A DNA stretch of 64,000 nt, taken from assembly GCA_020402585.1 (NCBI GenBank), contig JADBZH010000031.1, positions 1-64,000 of the forward strand. Direction: 5' to 3'. The translations under genes were made by a program, and so were the position numbers. The notes beneath the pieces were generated by a model that was given only the letters and a program-made list of their open reading frames with translations, did no database searches and had not been told where the DNA came from. This document shows, piece after piece, positions 34,232 through 44,627 of the stretch. Numbering within the stretch: the stretch's first letter is position 1; the number at the start of each line of letters is the position of its first letter. The DNA comes from Phenylobacterium sp. GTDB lineage: Bacteria > Pseudomonadota > Alphaproteobacteria > Caulobacterales > Caulobacteraceae.

Positions 34232-35392
34232 TCAGAGCCCGGCGGCGGCCGTCTCGAAGGCCCAGTCGAGCCAGGGGATCAGGGCTTCAAGGTCCGCTGT
34301 CTCCACCGTGGCGCCGCACCAGATACGCAGGCCGGGCGGGGCGTCGCGATAGCCGCCCACGTCCAGGGCCGCGCCTTCCTTTTCGAGCAGGGAGGCCAGG
34401 GTCTTGGCGAAGTCGGCCTGGGCGTCGGCGGACAGGGCCGCCACCCGTGCATCGACCACCTTCAGGCAGACCGAGGTGTTGGACCGGGTCGCCGGGTCGG
34501 CGGCCAGGAAGTCCACCCAGGGGGTCCGGCCCACCCAGCCGGCCAGGACGGCCAGGTTGGCGTCGGCCCGGGCGCGCATGGCCGCCAGGCCGCCGATCGC
34601 CTCGCCCCAGGCCAGGGCGTCGATCACGTCCTCGACGCACAGCATGGAGGGGGTGTTGATGGTCGCGCCTTCGAACAGGTCCAGGGTCACCTTGCCGTTC
34701 TTGGTCATGCGGAACAGCTTGGGCATGGGCCAGGCCGGGGTGTGGCTCTCCAGCCGGGCCACGGCGCGGGGGGACAGGACCAGCACGCCGTGCGCGCCCT
34801 CGCCGCCCAGGGCCTTCTGCCAGGAAAAGGTCACCACATCGAGCTTGGCCCAGTCCAGGTCCTGGGCGAAGGCGGCCGAGGTGGCGTCGCAGATCGTCAG
34901 CCCCTCGCGGTCCGCCGAAATGAAACCGGCGTCCGGCACGCGCACCCCCGAGGTGGTGCCGTTCCAGGTGAAGACCAGGTCGGCGGCGGGATCGACCCGC
35001 GACAGGTCGGGCAGTTCGCCGTAGGGGGCCTCCAGCACCTCGGCGGGCAGCTTCAGCTGCTTGACCACGTCGGTGACCCAGTCCTTGCCAAAGCTCTCGA
35101 AGGCCAGCAGCTGCACCTTGCGCGGGCCCAGCAGGGACCACAGGGCCATCTCCACCGCCCCGGTGTCCGAGCCGGGGACGATGCCGATCAGGTGGCTGTC
35201 GGGAACCTCCAGCACCCGGCGGGTGCGGGTGATGGCCTCCTGCAGGCGCGCCTTGCCCGGCTTCGACCGGTGCGAGCGGCCGAGGACGGCGTCTTTCAGG
35301 GCTTCGGGGGTCCATCCGGGGCGCTTGGCGCACGGGCCGGAGGAAAATTCAGGGCGCGCCGGGCGCACGGCCGGCCGCGGGGTCGTAGTCAT
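34232..35392 (-). CDS. serC: Phosphoserine aminotransferase
   Basis: PLP-dependent transaminase of 386 residues converting 3-phosphohydroxypyruvate to phosphoserine. Key motifs are [14 protein letters not shown] at the N-terminus, [47 protein letters not shown], and the Schiff-base segment [15 protein letters not shown] with the PLP lysine. The ATG at 35392 has GGGAGAC upstream. It begins a serC-serA operon and is preceded by a structured leader. Confidence 0.96.
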   Translation of the reverse strand: MTTTPRPAVRPARPEFSSGPCAKRPGWTPEALKDAVLGRSHRSKPGKARLQEAITRTRRVLEVPDSHLIGIVPGSDTGAVEMALWSLLGPRKVQLLAFESFGKDWVTDVVKQLKLPAEVLEAPYGELPDLSRVDPAADLVFTWNGTTSGVRVPDAGFISADREGLTICDATSAAFAQDLDWAKLDVVTFSWQKALGGEGAHGVLVLSPRAVARLESHTPAWPMPKLFRMTKNGKVTLDLFEGATINTPSMLCVEDVIDALAWGEAIGGLAAMRARADANLAVLAGWVGRTPWVDFLAADPATRSNTSVCLKVVDARVAALSADAQADFAKTLASLLEKEGAALDVGGYRDAPPGLRIWCGATVETADLEALIPWLDWAFETAAAGL

Positions 35393-35495
35393 TGCGATGT
35401 CTCCCATCCTTGCAGATGGACTGCGCCCCGTTGGGGGGGCGTGGCCCGCCGCGCACAAACGCCGGTTTGGGCCGGAAGGCAAGGGAGAAGTGAGG
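35393..35495 (-). promoter_or_regulatory. serC leader-like structured 5' region
   Basis: Read on the minus strand, the leader ends with hairpin CCATC-TGCAAG-GATGG (35419 down to 35404), directly followed by GGGAGAC, the serC ribosome-binding site. A second GC stem CGCCCC/GGGGCG (35441-35424) lies just upstream. This arrangement resembles the serC leader RNA described upstream of serC-serA in alphaproteobacteria. The match is by eye and the boundaries are approximate. Confidence 0.5.
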
Positions 35496-35496
35496 C

Positions 35497-35925
35497 TCAG
35501 GTCCCCTGGGCCGTACGGCGCCGGGAGGTCCAGACGCCGAGGGCGAGGCTGGCCAGGAGGACGACGGTGGCCAGGTTGCTCAACAGGGCGAAGGTGGGAT
35601 CGAGGTCGCGCCCGGTCATCTCGTAGTAGGCGTGGATCGAGAAGACCCCCGCCATGGTGAACATCATCAGGGCGATCCAGAGATGATTATAGATCAAGGC
35701 GAGGACCAGGAAGCCCAGGGCCATGACGCCGTCGATGGTCAGGAAAATTGTACCAGCATGACGGGGTTCAATGAACAAGGGAACAAGCTTAGAGATTATT
35801 GTCGCTGACGCGAAGATTAGCGCTGAGGCGCGCTCGGCCTTGCCGCCCCAAAAAACGGCCCATAATGGCACAGCAACTGCGATTATGACGAGTAGAGCTT
35901 CAAGAATGAAGAGACTTTGAGGCAT
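35497..35925 (-). CDS. Four-helix integral membrane protein, unknown function
   Basis: Protein of 142 residues from the ATG at 35925; a TTG at 35961 would add 12 residues but lies inside a hairpin. Four hydrophobic helices are clear: [62 protein letters not shown] and [21 protein letters not shown]. The tail is basic (TSRRRT), consistent with a cytoplasmic C-terminus. I do not recognise the family. The start lies only a few bases downstream of a terminator-like hairpin, so how it is expressed is unclear. Confidence 0.7.
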   Translation of the reverse strand: MPQSLFILEALLVIIAVAVPLWAVFWGGKAERASALIFASATIISKLVPLFIEPRHAGTIFLTIDGVMALGFLVLALIYNHLWIALMMFTMAGVFSIHAYYEMTGRDLDPTFALLSNLATVVLLASLALGVWTSRRRTAQGT

Positions 35926-35931
35926 AAAGAA

Positions 35932-35959
35932 GGGGCTCCCCTCAGCCGAGAAGAGCCCC
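35932..35959 (-). terminator. Terminator-like hairpin after the 111-residue gene
   Basis: GGGGCTC (35932-35938) and GAGCCCC (35953-35959) form a perfect 7-bp stem; on the minus strand it is followed by TTCTTT. It would end transcription coming from the 35986-36321 gene, directly in front of the membrane-protein gene. Confidence 0.6.
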
Positions 35960-35985
35960 AAAACCTTAACGGAGAGTGACAGGGA

Positions 35986-36321
35986 TCAGGCGACAGCCCG
36001 GTCGCTCTTCTTCTCCTGCAGGCGGAAGTCATTCGAGTAGTACGGCCCAATCATCACCGACCGCATTCCCAGCCGGAGGGCGGCGTCGGCCAGGCCGGCG
36101 TGGGCGCCAACCATGGCGGTGCGGGCCGAGCTGAGGGCGGCGACCGCCTCGGTCAGCTTGATCTGGACGTCGTCGGCGAAGTTGACCGGAGCGCCGACTT
36201 CGGCGCGGGCCTTGAGCAGGTCGGCGAGCAGTTGGGTGGTCTCGATCAGGGCCGCGTCGATGGCCGCTTCGGTGGCGACGAGCTTTTCCTGAGAGCGCTT
36301 GGCGATGAAGGCTTTGTCCAT
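35986..36321 (-). CDS. Small helical conserved protein, unknown, behind a CtrA box
   Basis: Protein of 111 residues that is almost wholly helical (KLVATEAAIDAALIETTQLLADLLKARAEV, then LTEAVAALSSARTAMVGAHAGLADAALRLGMR), ending GPYYSNDFRLQEKKSDRAVA. I do not know its function; it looks like a compact cytoplasmic helical bundle. Its ATG is 72 bases from a perfect CtrA box, suggesting cell-cycle control. A terminator-like hairpin lies 27 bases past its stop. Confidence 0.7.
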   Translation of the reverse strand: MDKAFIAKRSQEKLVATEAAIDAALIETTQLLADLLKARAEVGAPVNFADDVQIKLTEAVAALSSARTAMVGAHAGLADAALRLGMRSVMIGPYYSNDFRLQEKKSDRAVA

Positions 36322-36392
36322 GGGAACCCCCTTGACCCGGCGGTATAGCCGTAGCGTTAAGGTAAACCAGAGGTTAACGGGCGTCTCTCATG

Positions 36393-36408
36393 TTAACACT
36401 TCATTAAC
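36393..36408. promoter_or_regulatory. CtrA-binding box
   Basis: TTAACACTTCATTAAC fits the CtrA consensus TTAA-N7-TTAAC exactly. It lies between the divergent small helical gene and the hybrid histidine kinase gene (distances 72 and about 106 bases). Further TTAA half-sites occur in the same gap. CtrA is the master cell-cycle regulator in Caulobacterales. Confidence 0.7.
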
Positions 36409-36513
36409 CGTGGCATTTTGCCGCAGAGAAGGCGATTCGGCGATTTTTCAATCCCAAATATAGTTAACTGACCGTTACTCCTAAGGTTAATTCAAGGAAA
36501 CTTTAGGATTCCT

Positions 36514-38442
36514 GTGGAAGTCTCGGCCCTCGACTCCGCCGGGACCTTCATGAAGCCGCCCGAATTCAGAACCCTGACGCCGACCACGACGGGCTTCCAC
36601 GCCCGCATCATGGCGGCCGCCCTGGTCACGGCCCTCAGCGTCCTCATGCTGGCGAGCCTGGCCTTCATGGGTCAGCAGTGGGCCATGGTCCACGCCCAGA
36701 ACCGGAACCTGCAGGCCACCCTGGGCGGCATGGCGGCCATCAGCATCGCCGACGCCATCCAGGCGGACGACGCCGATGCGGTGGACTCGGCTGTCCGTTC
36801 CCTGGGCCTGTCGCCGGTCTTCCTGTCCGCCGAATACGTGGACGTCGCCGGACGCCGGGTCGCCGGCTTCCAGAGGGAGGGCGCGGAAACCGGGGCCTCC
36901 ATCGTGGTGATCCGCACCCCTGTGACTCAGGATGGCGAGCGCTTCGGCGAGGTGGTCACCACCGGCCGGCCCGCGGGCCTCTCGGATGTGGCGCCCCAGC
37001 TCCTGGCCCTGGCCGGGGCCCTCCTCTTCGCCGGAATCGGCGCCGCCATGCTGATGGCCCGGGCGCAGGCTGACCGTGTCATCGCCCCGGTGGTCGAGCT
37101 TGCCGCCGCCATGCAGCGGATTTCCGAGAGCGCCAGCTATGAGCCCCTGTTGCTGAAGACCCGCGACGGGCTGTTCAGGGGCCTCAGCGCCTCCTTCAAC
37201 CACCTCCTTCACCGGTTGTCTGTCCGTGAGGCCCAGCAGCAGGCCATGATGTCCGAACTGCAGGACGCCCGGGATCGGGCCGACGACGCCAACCTGATGA
37301 AGACGCAGTTCCTGGCCAATATGAGCCATGAAATCCGCACGCCCCTGAATGGCGTCCTGACCATGGCCGAGATCATGGCCATGGGCGACCTGCCCGACGA
37401 GCAGAGGAAACGCCTGGACGTTGTCCGCAAGTCCGGCGGCCTTCTCCTGGGCATCCTCAATGATGTCCTCGACCTGTCCAAGATCGAGGCCGGCCGCATG
37501 ACCCTGACCGACGAGGTCTTTGACCTGGAGACGGCGCTCAGCCCGGTGCGGGACCTCTTCGGACCCTCCGCAACCGGCAAGGGCCTGGACTTCGGGATGC
37601 GGGTCACGCCCGAGGCCGCCGGCGCCTGGCGGGGCGACCCGGGCCGCCTGCGCCAGATCCTGGGCAACCTGGTGTCCAACGCGGTCAAGTTCACCCACGC
37701 CGGCTCCATCCACATCCTGCTTGATCAGGTCGGGGACCAGCTGGTCATGACTGTCCGGGACACCGGCGTCGGCATTCCGGCCGCAAAGCACGCCGTCCTC
37801 TTTGACAAGTTCATGCAGGTCGACAATTCGGCCACCCGCCGCTTCGGCGGCACCGGCCTTGGCCTCGCCATCTCCGCAGAGCTCGCGCAGATGATGGGCG
37901 GGCGCATCAGCTTCGACAGCACAGAGGGGCTCGGCTCCACCTTCCGCTTCGCGGCCCCTGTTCCCCGGGCCGAAGGTGCGGAGACCCCCGTCGCGGATGT
38001 GGATCTCTTCGCCGACGACGAAGACTGGCCTCCCCTTCGCGTCCTCGCCGCCGAGGACAATCCCACCAACCAGCGGGTGCTGTCAGCCGTCATGGCTGCG
38101 ACGGGATGCGCCCTGGAGGTGGTGTCCGACGGCGCCGCCGCCGTATCCGCCTGGAAGACCGGTCGCTTCGACGTGATCCTGATGGACATCCACATGCCTG
38201 TCATGGGCGGCGTCGAGGCCGCCCAGGCCATCCGGGCCCTCGAGCGCAACCGGGGCCTGCCCCGGACGCCGATCATCGCCCTGACCGCCGACGCCATGAC
38301 CCACCAGGTGGCCGAGTACCTGGCGGCGGGTATGGACGCGCACCTGGCCAAACCCATTGAGATCAAGCGTCTGGTCGAGACCCTGGGCAGGGTCGCCTCC
38401 GTGCCGGACTTCGGCCATCCGCCGAGGATCGCCCGGGCCTGA
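36514..38442 (+). CDS. Hybrid sensor histidine kinase with receiver domain
   Basis: Membrane-bound hybrid kinase of 642 residues from a GTG at 36514 (or 630 from the ATG at 36550). Two transmembrane helices (about 32-55 and 163-185) flank a periplasmic sensor region of about 105 residues. A linker leads to the phosphoacceptor MSHEIRTPLNG (His272), then the ATPase boxes NLVSNAVKFT (N), DTGVGIP (G1) and GGTGLGLAIS (G2), and a receiver domain with VILMDIHMP (Asp558). It senses an external signal and relays phosphate, presumably to a separate phosphotransfer protein. A CtrA box in its upstream region suggests cell-cycle timing. Confidence 0.92.
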   Translation: MEVSALDSAGTFMKPPEFRTLTPTTTGFHARIMAAALVTALSVLMLASLAFMGQQWAMVHAQNRNLQATLGGMAAISIADAIQADDADAVDSAVRSLGLSPVFLSAEYVDVAGRRVAGFQREGAETGASIVVIRTPVTQDGERFGEVVTTGRPAGLSDVAPQLLALAGALLFAGIGAAMLMARAQADRVIAPVVELAAAMQRISESASYEPLLLKTRDGLFRGLSASFNHLLHRLSVREAQQQAMMSELQDARDRADDANLMKTQFLANMSHEIRTPLNGVLTMAEIMAMGDLPDEQRKRLDVVRKSGGLLLGILNDVLDLSKIEAGRMTLTDEVFDLETALSPVRDLFGPSATGKGLDFGMRVTPEAAGAWRGDPGRLRQILGNLVSNAVKFTHAGSIHILLDQVGDQLVMTVRDTGVGIPAAKHAVLFDKFMQVDNSATRRFGGTGLGLAISAELAQMMGGRISFDSTEGLGSTFRFAAPVPRAEGAETPVADVDLFADDEDWPPLRVLAAEDNPTNQRVLSAVMAATGCALEVVSDGAAAVSAWKTGRFDVILMDIHMPVMGGVEAAQAIRALERNRGLPRTPIIALTADAMTHQVAEYLAAGMDAHLAKPIEIKRLVETLGRVASVPDFGHPPRIARA

Positions 38443-38449
38443 AGCCCCG

Positions 38450-39025
38450 TCAGGCCAGGCCATCCTCCACCTTCAGCTCAGGCCAGCGGGCCAGGACGCC
38501 CGACACCTTGCGGCGGAAGTCCTCCACAGGGCGGTTCGGATTGGGGCGCAGGCGCAGGCTGAACAGGTCCTCCAGGCCGAACGGAGCGGCGATGGTCAAC
38601 CGGTCGTCGGCCTCCAGGCGTACGCCCACGGCGTTGGTCGTGCTGACGAATCGATCGAGGGCCTCGGTGCTGCAGGACAACTGATCGTAAGGCTCGCCGA
38701 AACGACCCTCGAACCACAGGTGGACCCGGGCCTGGTTGCGCACCTCCACAAGCTGGTCCAGGGGCGGCGGCAGCTCCGCGGCGGCCCGGCGGATGACCTG
38801 GTCCTCCGCGTCCCAGCTCAGGTCCGAGGCATCGAAATAGGCCAGGTCATAATCCTTCAGCCCATAGTCCTCAGGTCGCCCGGTCAGGTGATTCAGGACC
38901 TTCTGGTAGACCGCGCCGGAGAAGATCAGCCAGTCCGGCAGGTCCAGCTCCCGGGCCGCCCGCAATACGGTCATAAGGCTGTCCGACTGGCGCACCAGGG
39001 TCTCGAGGGTCTCCGCGTGCTTCAT
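38450..39025 (-). CDS. Nucleotidyltransferase-family protein (NTP_transf_6)
   Basis: Protein of 191 residues with the DUF925/NTP_transf_6 pattern: LPDWLIFSGAVYQKVLNHLTGRP, then KDYDLAYFDASDLSWDAED (paired acidic residues), VEVRNQARVHLWFEGRFGEPYDQL and DLFSLRLRPNPNR. The fold is that of nucleotidyltransferases, but substrates are not established for this group. The stop is 8 bases past the convergent kinase gene, and the start overlaps thiD by 4 bases, so it is translated with thiD. Confidence 0.82.
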   Translation of the reverse strand: MKHAETLETLVRQSDSLMTVLRAARELDLPDWLIFSGAVYQKVLNHLTGRPEDYGLKDYDLAYFDASDLSWDAEDQVIRRAAAELPPPLDQLVEVRNQARVHLWFEGRFGEPYDQLSCSTEALDRFVSTTNAVGVRLEADDRLTIAAPFGLEDLFSLRLRPNPNRPVEDFRRKVSGVLARWPELKVEDGLA

Positions 39026-39828
39026 GCCCGGCCCCGCAGCGGCCAGGCATGGTCGAGGGGGCCGTGGCCGCCGCCCAGGCCAGGCGCCCGGGCGATGGCT
39101 TCCTGGACATAGGCCCAGGCCCGCGCCACGGCGGCTTCAAGGGGAAGGCCCTGCGCCAGGCCCGCGGCGCAGGCTGAGGCCAGGGTGCAGCCCGTGCCGT
39201 GGGTGTGGCGGGTGTCGATGCGGCCAGCCTCGAACAGGGTCTCGCCGGAGGGGGTGATCAGCAGGTCCACCACCCGGCCCCCGTCCAGGTGCCCGCCCTT
39301 CATCAGCACCGCCCGGGCGCCCAGGGCCAGCAGGGCCTCTCCGGCCCGCCTCTGGTCGTCCGGCGTCCGGACCTCCAGGCCGGTCAGGGCCTCGGCCTCC
39401 GGGGCGTTGGGCGTCAGCAGCCAGGCCCGGGGGATCATCAGGCGGCGGACGGCGTCCATGGCCTCTGCGGCCAGCAGGGCCGCGCCGCCCTTGGCGGTCA
39501 TCACCGGATCGACCACGGCGGGGATGTCGGGAACCGTATCCAGGATGGCCGCCACGGTCTCGACCATGGTCACATCGCCCAGCATGCCGGTCTTGAGGGC
39601 GTCGGCGCCGATGTCGTCCAGGACGGCCCGGGCCTGGGCCGTCACCATCTCCGCCGGCACCGGCAGGACCCCGCTGACCCCCAGGGTGTTCTGCACCGTG
39701 ATGGCCGTCACCGCCGTCGCCGCAAAGCCGCCCAGGGCGGTGACCGTCTTCAGGTCGGCCTGCAGGCCGGCGCCGCCCCCGGAATCGGAACCGGCGATGA
39801 TCAGGACTCTTCCCTGGGCGTTCGACAT
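39022..39828 (-). CDS. thiD: Hydroxymethylpyrimidine/phosphomethylpyrimidine kinase
   Basis: ThiD of 268 residues, phosphorylating HMP and HMP-P for thiamine synthesis. Motifs: VLIIAGSDSGGGAGLQADLKT at the N-terminus, LGDVTMVETVAAIL, DPVMTAKGGAALL (substrate site) and DTRHTHGTGCTLASACAAGLA, the anion hole with catalytic residues. It heads a minus-strand pair with the nucleotidyltransferase-like gene. No thi-box riboswitch is obvious in the 65-base gap to the divergent reductase gene. Confidence 0.95.
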   Translation of the reverse strand: MSNAQGRVLIIAGSDSGGGAGLQADLKTVTALGGFAATAVTAITVQNTLGVSGVLPVPAEMVTAQARAVLDDIGADALKTGMLGDVTMVETVAAILDTVPDIPAVVDPVMTAKGGAALLAAEAMDAVRRLMIPRAWLLTPNAPEAEALTGLEVRTPDDQRRAGEALLALGARAVLMKGGHLDGGRVVDLLITPSGETLFEAGRIDTRHTHGTGCTLASACAAGLAQGLPLEAAVARAWAYVQEAIARAPGLGGGHGPLDHAWPLRGRA

Positions 39829-39893
39829 GCTGACCTCCTAACCCGCCCCGCCGGGAATTGCACGGGCCCCGCTGGCGGGGATAGGCTCGCCCC

Positions 39894-40661
39894 ATGTCCG
39901 CCACACCTTCCTTCCCGCCCGGGGTCGCCGTCGTCACCGGCGCCGGGTCCGGCATCGGCCGCGCCGCAGCCCTCGCCCTCGCCGACCGGGGCTGGTCGGT
40001 CGTCCTCGCCGGCCGCCGCGCCGACGCCCTGGAGGCGACCCGCGACTTCGGCTCCGATCCCTCCCGCTTTCTTGTTCAGCCGACGGACGTGTCCGACCGC
40101 GACCAGGTGGAGGCCCTCTTCGACTCCGCCGTGGAGGTCTTCGGTCGCGTGGACCTGTTGTTCAACAACGCCGGGACAGGGGCGCCGCCGGTTCCCCTTG
40201 AGGACCTGTCCCTCCAGGACTGGCGCCGGGTGGTCGACGTCAACCTGACGGGCGCCTTCCTGTGCCTGCAGGCCGCCTTCCGCCGCATGAAGGCCCAGGA
40301 CCCCCAGGGCGGGCGCATCATCAACAATGGCTCGATCTCGGCCCAGGTCCCGCGTCCGCGGTCGGTCGCCTACACGGCCACCAAGCATGCCATGACCGGC
40401 CTGACCCGCCAGGCCAGCCTGGACGGGCGCGCCTACAACATCGCCTGCGGACAGATCGACATTGGCAACGCCGCCACCGAGATGACCGCGCGGATGTCCC
40501 GGGGCGTCCTGCAGGCCGATGGAAGCGTCGCGCCCGAGCCCACCATGGATGTCGGGGCCGTCGCCGAGGCGGTGGCCTACATGGCCGGCCTGCCCCTGGG
40601 CGCCAATGTCCAGTTCATGACGGTCATGGCCACCGCCATGCCCTTCATCGGGCGGGGCTGA
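39894..40661 (+). CDS. Short-chain dehydrogenase/reductase
   Basis: SDR of 255 residues. The NAD(P)-binding motif [21 protein letters not shown], the NNAGTG segment, the catalytic Ser in [27 protein letters not shown] with Tyr/Lys as Y-x-x-x-K, and the C-terminal tail are all present. It reduces or oxidises an alcohol/carbonyl that cannot be identified. The 3' end overlaps the convergent folP gene by 17 bases. In Caulobacter relatives folP is usually followed by glmM; here this gene occupies that side. Confidence 0.88.
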   Translation: MSATPSFPPGVAVVTGAGSGIGRAAALALADRGWSVVLAGRRADALEATRDFGSDPSRFLVQPTDVSDRDQVEALFDSAVEVFGRVDLLFNNAGTGAPPVPLEDLSLQDWRRVVDVNLTGAFLCLQAAFRRMKAQDPQGGRIINNGSISAQVPRPRSVAYTATKHAMTGLTRQASLDGRAYNIACGQIDIGNAATEMTARMSRGVLQADGSVAPEPTMDVGAVAEAVAYMAGLPLGANVQFMTVMATAMPFIGRG

Positions 40662-41483
40662 AGCCGCCGCCGGCCGCGATCGCCGCCTGGACCTCAAGGG
40701 CCTGGACGGTCTCGGCCACGTCGTGGACGCGCACCGCCGCCACGCCCGCCCGCGCTCCGGCCAGGGCCGCCGCCAGCGAGCCGCCCAGCCGGTCCGACGC
40801 CAGCATCCCGCCCGCGCCGACGGCGGAGATGAACCGCTTGCGGCTGGCTCCCAGCAGGACCGGGAAGCCGAGGGCGACGATCCGCTCCAGCCCCGCCAGC
40901 AGGGCCAGGTTGTGGGCCACGGTCTTGCCGAAGCCGATGCCGGGATCCAGCCAGATCTTCTCCCGCGCCACGCCCGCCGCAAGGGCGGTCGCGGCCCGGG
41001 CCTCCAGGAACTCGCAGACCTCGGCCAGGACGTCCTCGTACTGCGGGGCGGCCTGCATGGTGCGCGGCTCACCCTGCATGTGCATCAGCATGACCTCGCA
41101 GCCGAGTTCCGCCGCCAGGTCCGCCGCGCCGGGGGCGCCCAGGGCGGTGACGTCGTTCCAGATGTCCGCTCCCGCCTCCACCGCCGCCCGGGCCACCTCG
41201 GGCTTGCAGGTGTCGACCGAGATGCGGCGAGGGGTCAGGGGACGCAGGGTGTGCAGGACGGGCAGGACACGCCCAAGCTCGGCCTCCGCGCTGACCGGGG
41301 CGGCGCCGGGGCGGGTGGACTCGCCGCCAATGTCGAGGATGTCCGCTCCCGCCCGGTCCAGGGCCAGGGCGTAGGAAACCGCCCCCTCGATCCCCTGCAG
41401 CCGCCCGCCGTCCGAGAAGCTGTCCGGGGTGACGTTCACCACCCCCATGACAAGGGGGCGGCGGCCGGCGGCCGGGGCCCCGC

Positions 41484-41487
<4 letters not shown>
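40645..41487 (-). CDS. folP: Dihydropteroate synthase
   Basis: Folate enzyme of 280 residues joining p-aminobenzoate to dihydropterin pyrophosphate. Motifs: [76 protein letters not shown] and [10 protein letters not shown]. The start overlaps the ftsH stop by 4 bases, giving the ftsH-folP order also found in other alphaproteobacteria. Confidence 0.95.
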
Positions 41488-43370
<1,883 letters not shown>

Positions 43371-43471
43371 TGGCGTCCGATCCGAAAGGTTGAATGCCGG
43401 TACGCGCCCAAGATAGGCGCCAGAATGAGGAATCTCCAGCGGACAAGCCGTAATCCGGGGCCCGGACGCCG

Positions 43472-43498
43472 AAAAGGCCGTGCGACGTGCGCACGGCC
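43472..43498 (-). terminator. Rho-independent terminator of rpsU
   Basis: GGCCGTGCG (43476-43484) pairs perfectly with CGCACGGCC (43490-43498) around a 5-base loop; on the minus strand it is followed by TTTT (43475-43472). It lies 53 bases past the rpsU stop. Confidence 0.88.
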
Positions 43499-43551
43499 CT
43501 TCAAAACGCTTCGAAAAGACCCGGTCCGGCGACCCGGCCTGGACCCGCCGG

Positions 43552-43785
43552 TCAGCGGGCGGGTTTCTTCGGTGCGGCGATCAGGCCTTCGCGCTGCGCG
43601 CGCTTGCGGGCCAGCTTGCGGGCGCGGCGCACGGCCTCGGCCTGTTGGCGGGCGCGCTTCTCCGAGGGCTTCTCGTAGTGCACGTGGCGCTTCATCTCGC
43701 GGAACGAACCCTCGCGCTGCATCTTCTTCTTCAGCGCCTTGAGGGCCTGGTCGACGTTGTTGTCGCGGACGAAAATCTGAACCAG
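43552..43785 (-). CDS. rpsU: 30S ribosomal protein S21, apparent CTG start
   Basis: Ribosomal protein S21, 77 residues from the position of the conserved start: [66 protein letters not shown]. In relatives the first residues are MVQIFVRDN. Here the codon before VQIF is CTG (43783-43785), seven bases after a strong AGGAGAGA ribosome-binding site (43791-43798). The only in-frame GTG (43803) lies upstream of that site and would place it inside the gene. CTG initiation is therefore likely. COQ9 is divergently transcribed next to it. Confidence 0.92.
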   Translation of the reverse strand: MVQIFVRDNNVDQALKALKKKMQREGSFREMKRHVHYEKPSEKRARQQAEAVRRARKLARKRAQREGLIAAPKKPAR

Positions 43786-43955
43786 AGGTCTCTCTCCTGT
43801 CACCCGTTCCCGCTCGGCGTCGCCTCCAGCGAGGGCTCAGCGGCGAACGGACAATAGTCTTTCGTTCCCGACGGTCTCCCGTCCGGACAGGCCGCGGGCA
43901 ATAGCAGACCGGAAAACGCCTGTCCACGGCGGACACGCAAGGGCTTTGGCCCTAT

Positions 43956-44627
43956 ATGGGGCCCATGGACATGCAGGAAGATCCCGAGGCTTGGCTGCAG
44001 CGCGCTGAACAGGCCGTGCTGGACGCCGCCCTCGTCCGGGCGCCCGCCATGGGCTGGACCCCGGCCATGGCCGCCGCTGCAGGCGCGGACGCGGGTTTTT
44101 CCGTCGGCGAGACGGAGCTGATCCTGCCGTACGGTCCGGCGGATCTCGCCGCCCTCCTGTCCCGCCGGCATGACGCCGCCGCCCTCGCCGCCCTCCCGGA
44201 TCCGTCGGGCCTGAAGATCCGCCAGCGAATCCGCGCCGCCGTCCTCGCCCGCCTGGAGGCCGCCGCCGCAGACGCTCCCGCCGTTCGCCGCTGGTCGGGC
44301 TGGCTGGCCCTGCCGCCGAATGCGCCGCAGGGCCTGTCCCTCGCCTGGGAGAGCGCCGACGCCCTCTGGCGCTGGGCCGGCGACGTCGCGGCGGACGAGA
44401 ACCACTATTCCAAGCGCGTCATCCTGGCGGGCATCCTGGTCACGGCCCTGGCCGTTCGCCTTCAGCAGGGCGCTGCGGAGGCCGAGGCCTATGTCGACGC
44501 ACGCATCGCCAACGTGATGGCCTTCGAGGCCTGGAAGGCGAAGCAAAAACCGGGCGAGCCCCTGCGCCGGCTGGCCGAGGGCCTGGGCCGGCTGCGCTAC
44601 GGCGCCCGGGTCAGCCCGCGGGCCTGA
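43956..44627 (+). CDS. COQ9-family ubiquinone biosynthesis protein
   Basis: COQ9-like protein of 223 residues (a shorter start at 43965 or 43971 is possible). The N-terminal TetR-like helices are followed by the characteristic ALWRWAGDVAADENHYSKRVILAGILVTALAVRL and a helical tail. COQ9 binds lipids and presents ubiquinone precursors to the COQ7 hydroxylase in mitochondria; the alphaproteobacterial version is thought to act likewise. The stop overlaps the convergent peptidase gene by 17 bases. Confidence 0.85.
   Translation: MGPMDMQEDPEAWLQRAEQAVLDAALVRAPAMGWTPAMAAAAGADAGFSVGETELILPYGPADLAALLSRRHDAAALAALPDPSGLKIRQRIRAAVLARLEAAAADAPAVRRWSGWLALPPNAPQGLSLAWESADALWRWAGDVAADENHYSKRVILAGILVTALAVRLQQGAAEAEAYVDARIANVMAFEAWKAKQKPGEPLRRLAEGLGRLRYGARVSPRA

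Noticed and set aside
35773-35784. GAAC...GAAC near 35773 as a LexA box
   Set aside because: The spacing is 4 bases, not 7, and it lies inside the membrane-protein coding region.
39829-39893. TPP riboswitch upstream of thiD
   Set aside because: The 65-base gap is too short and shows none of the conserved thi-box sequence.
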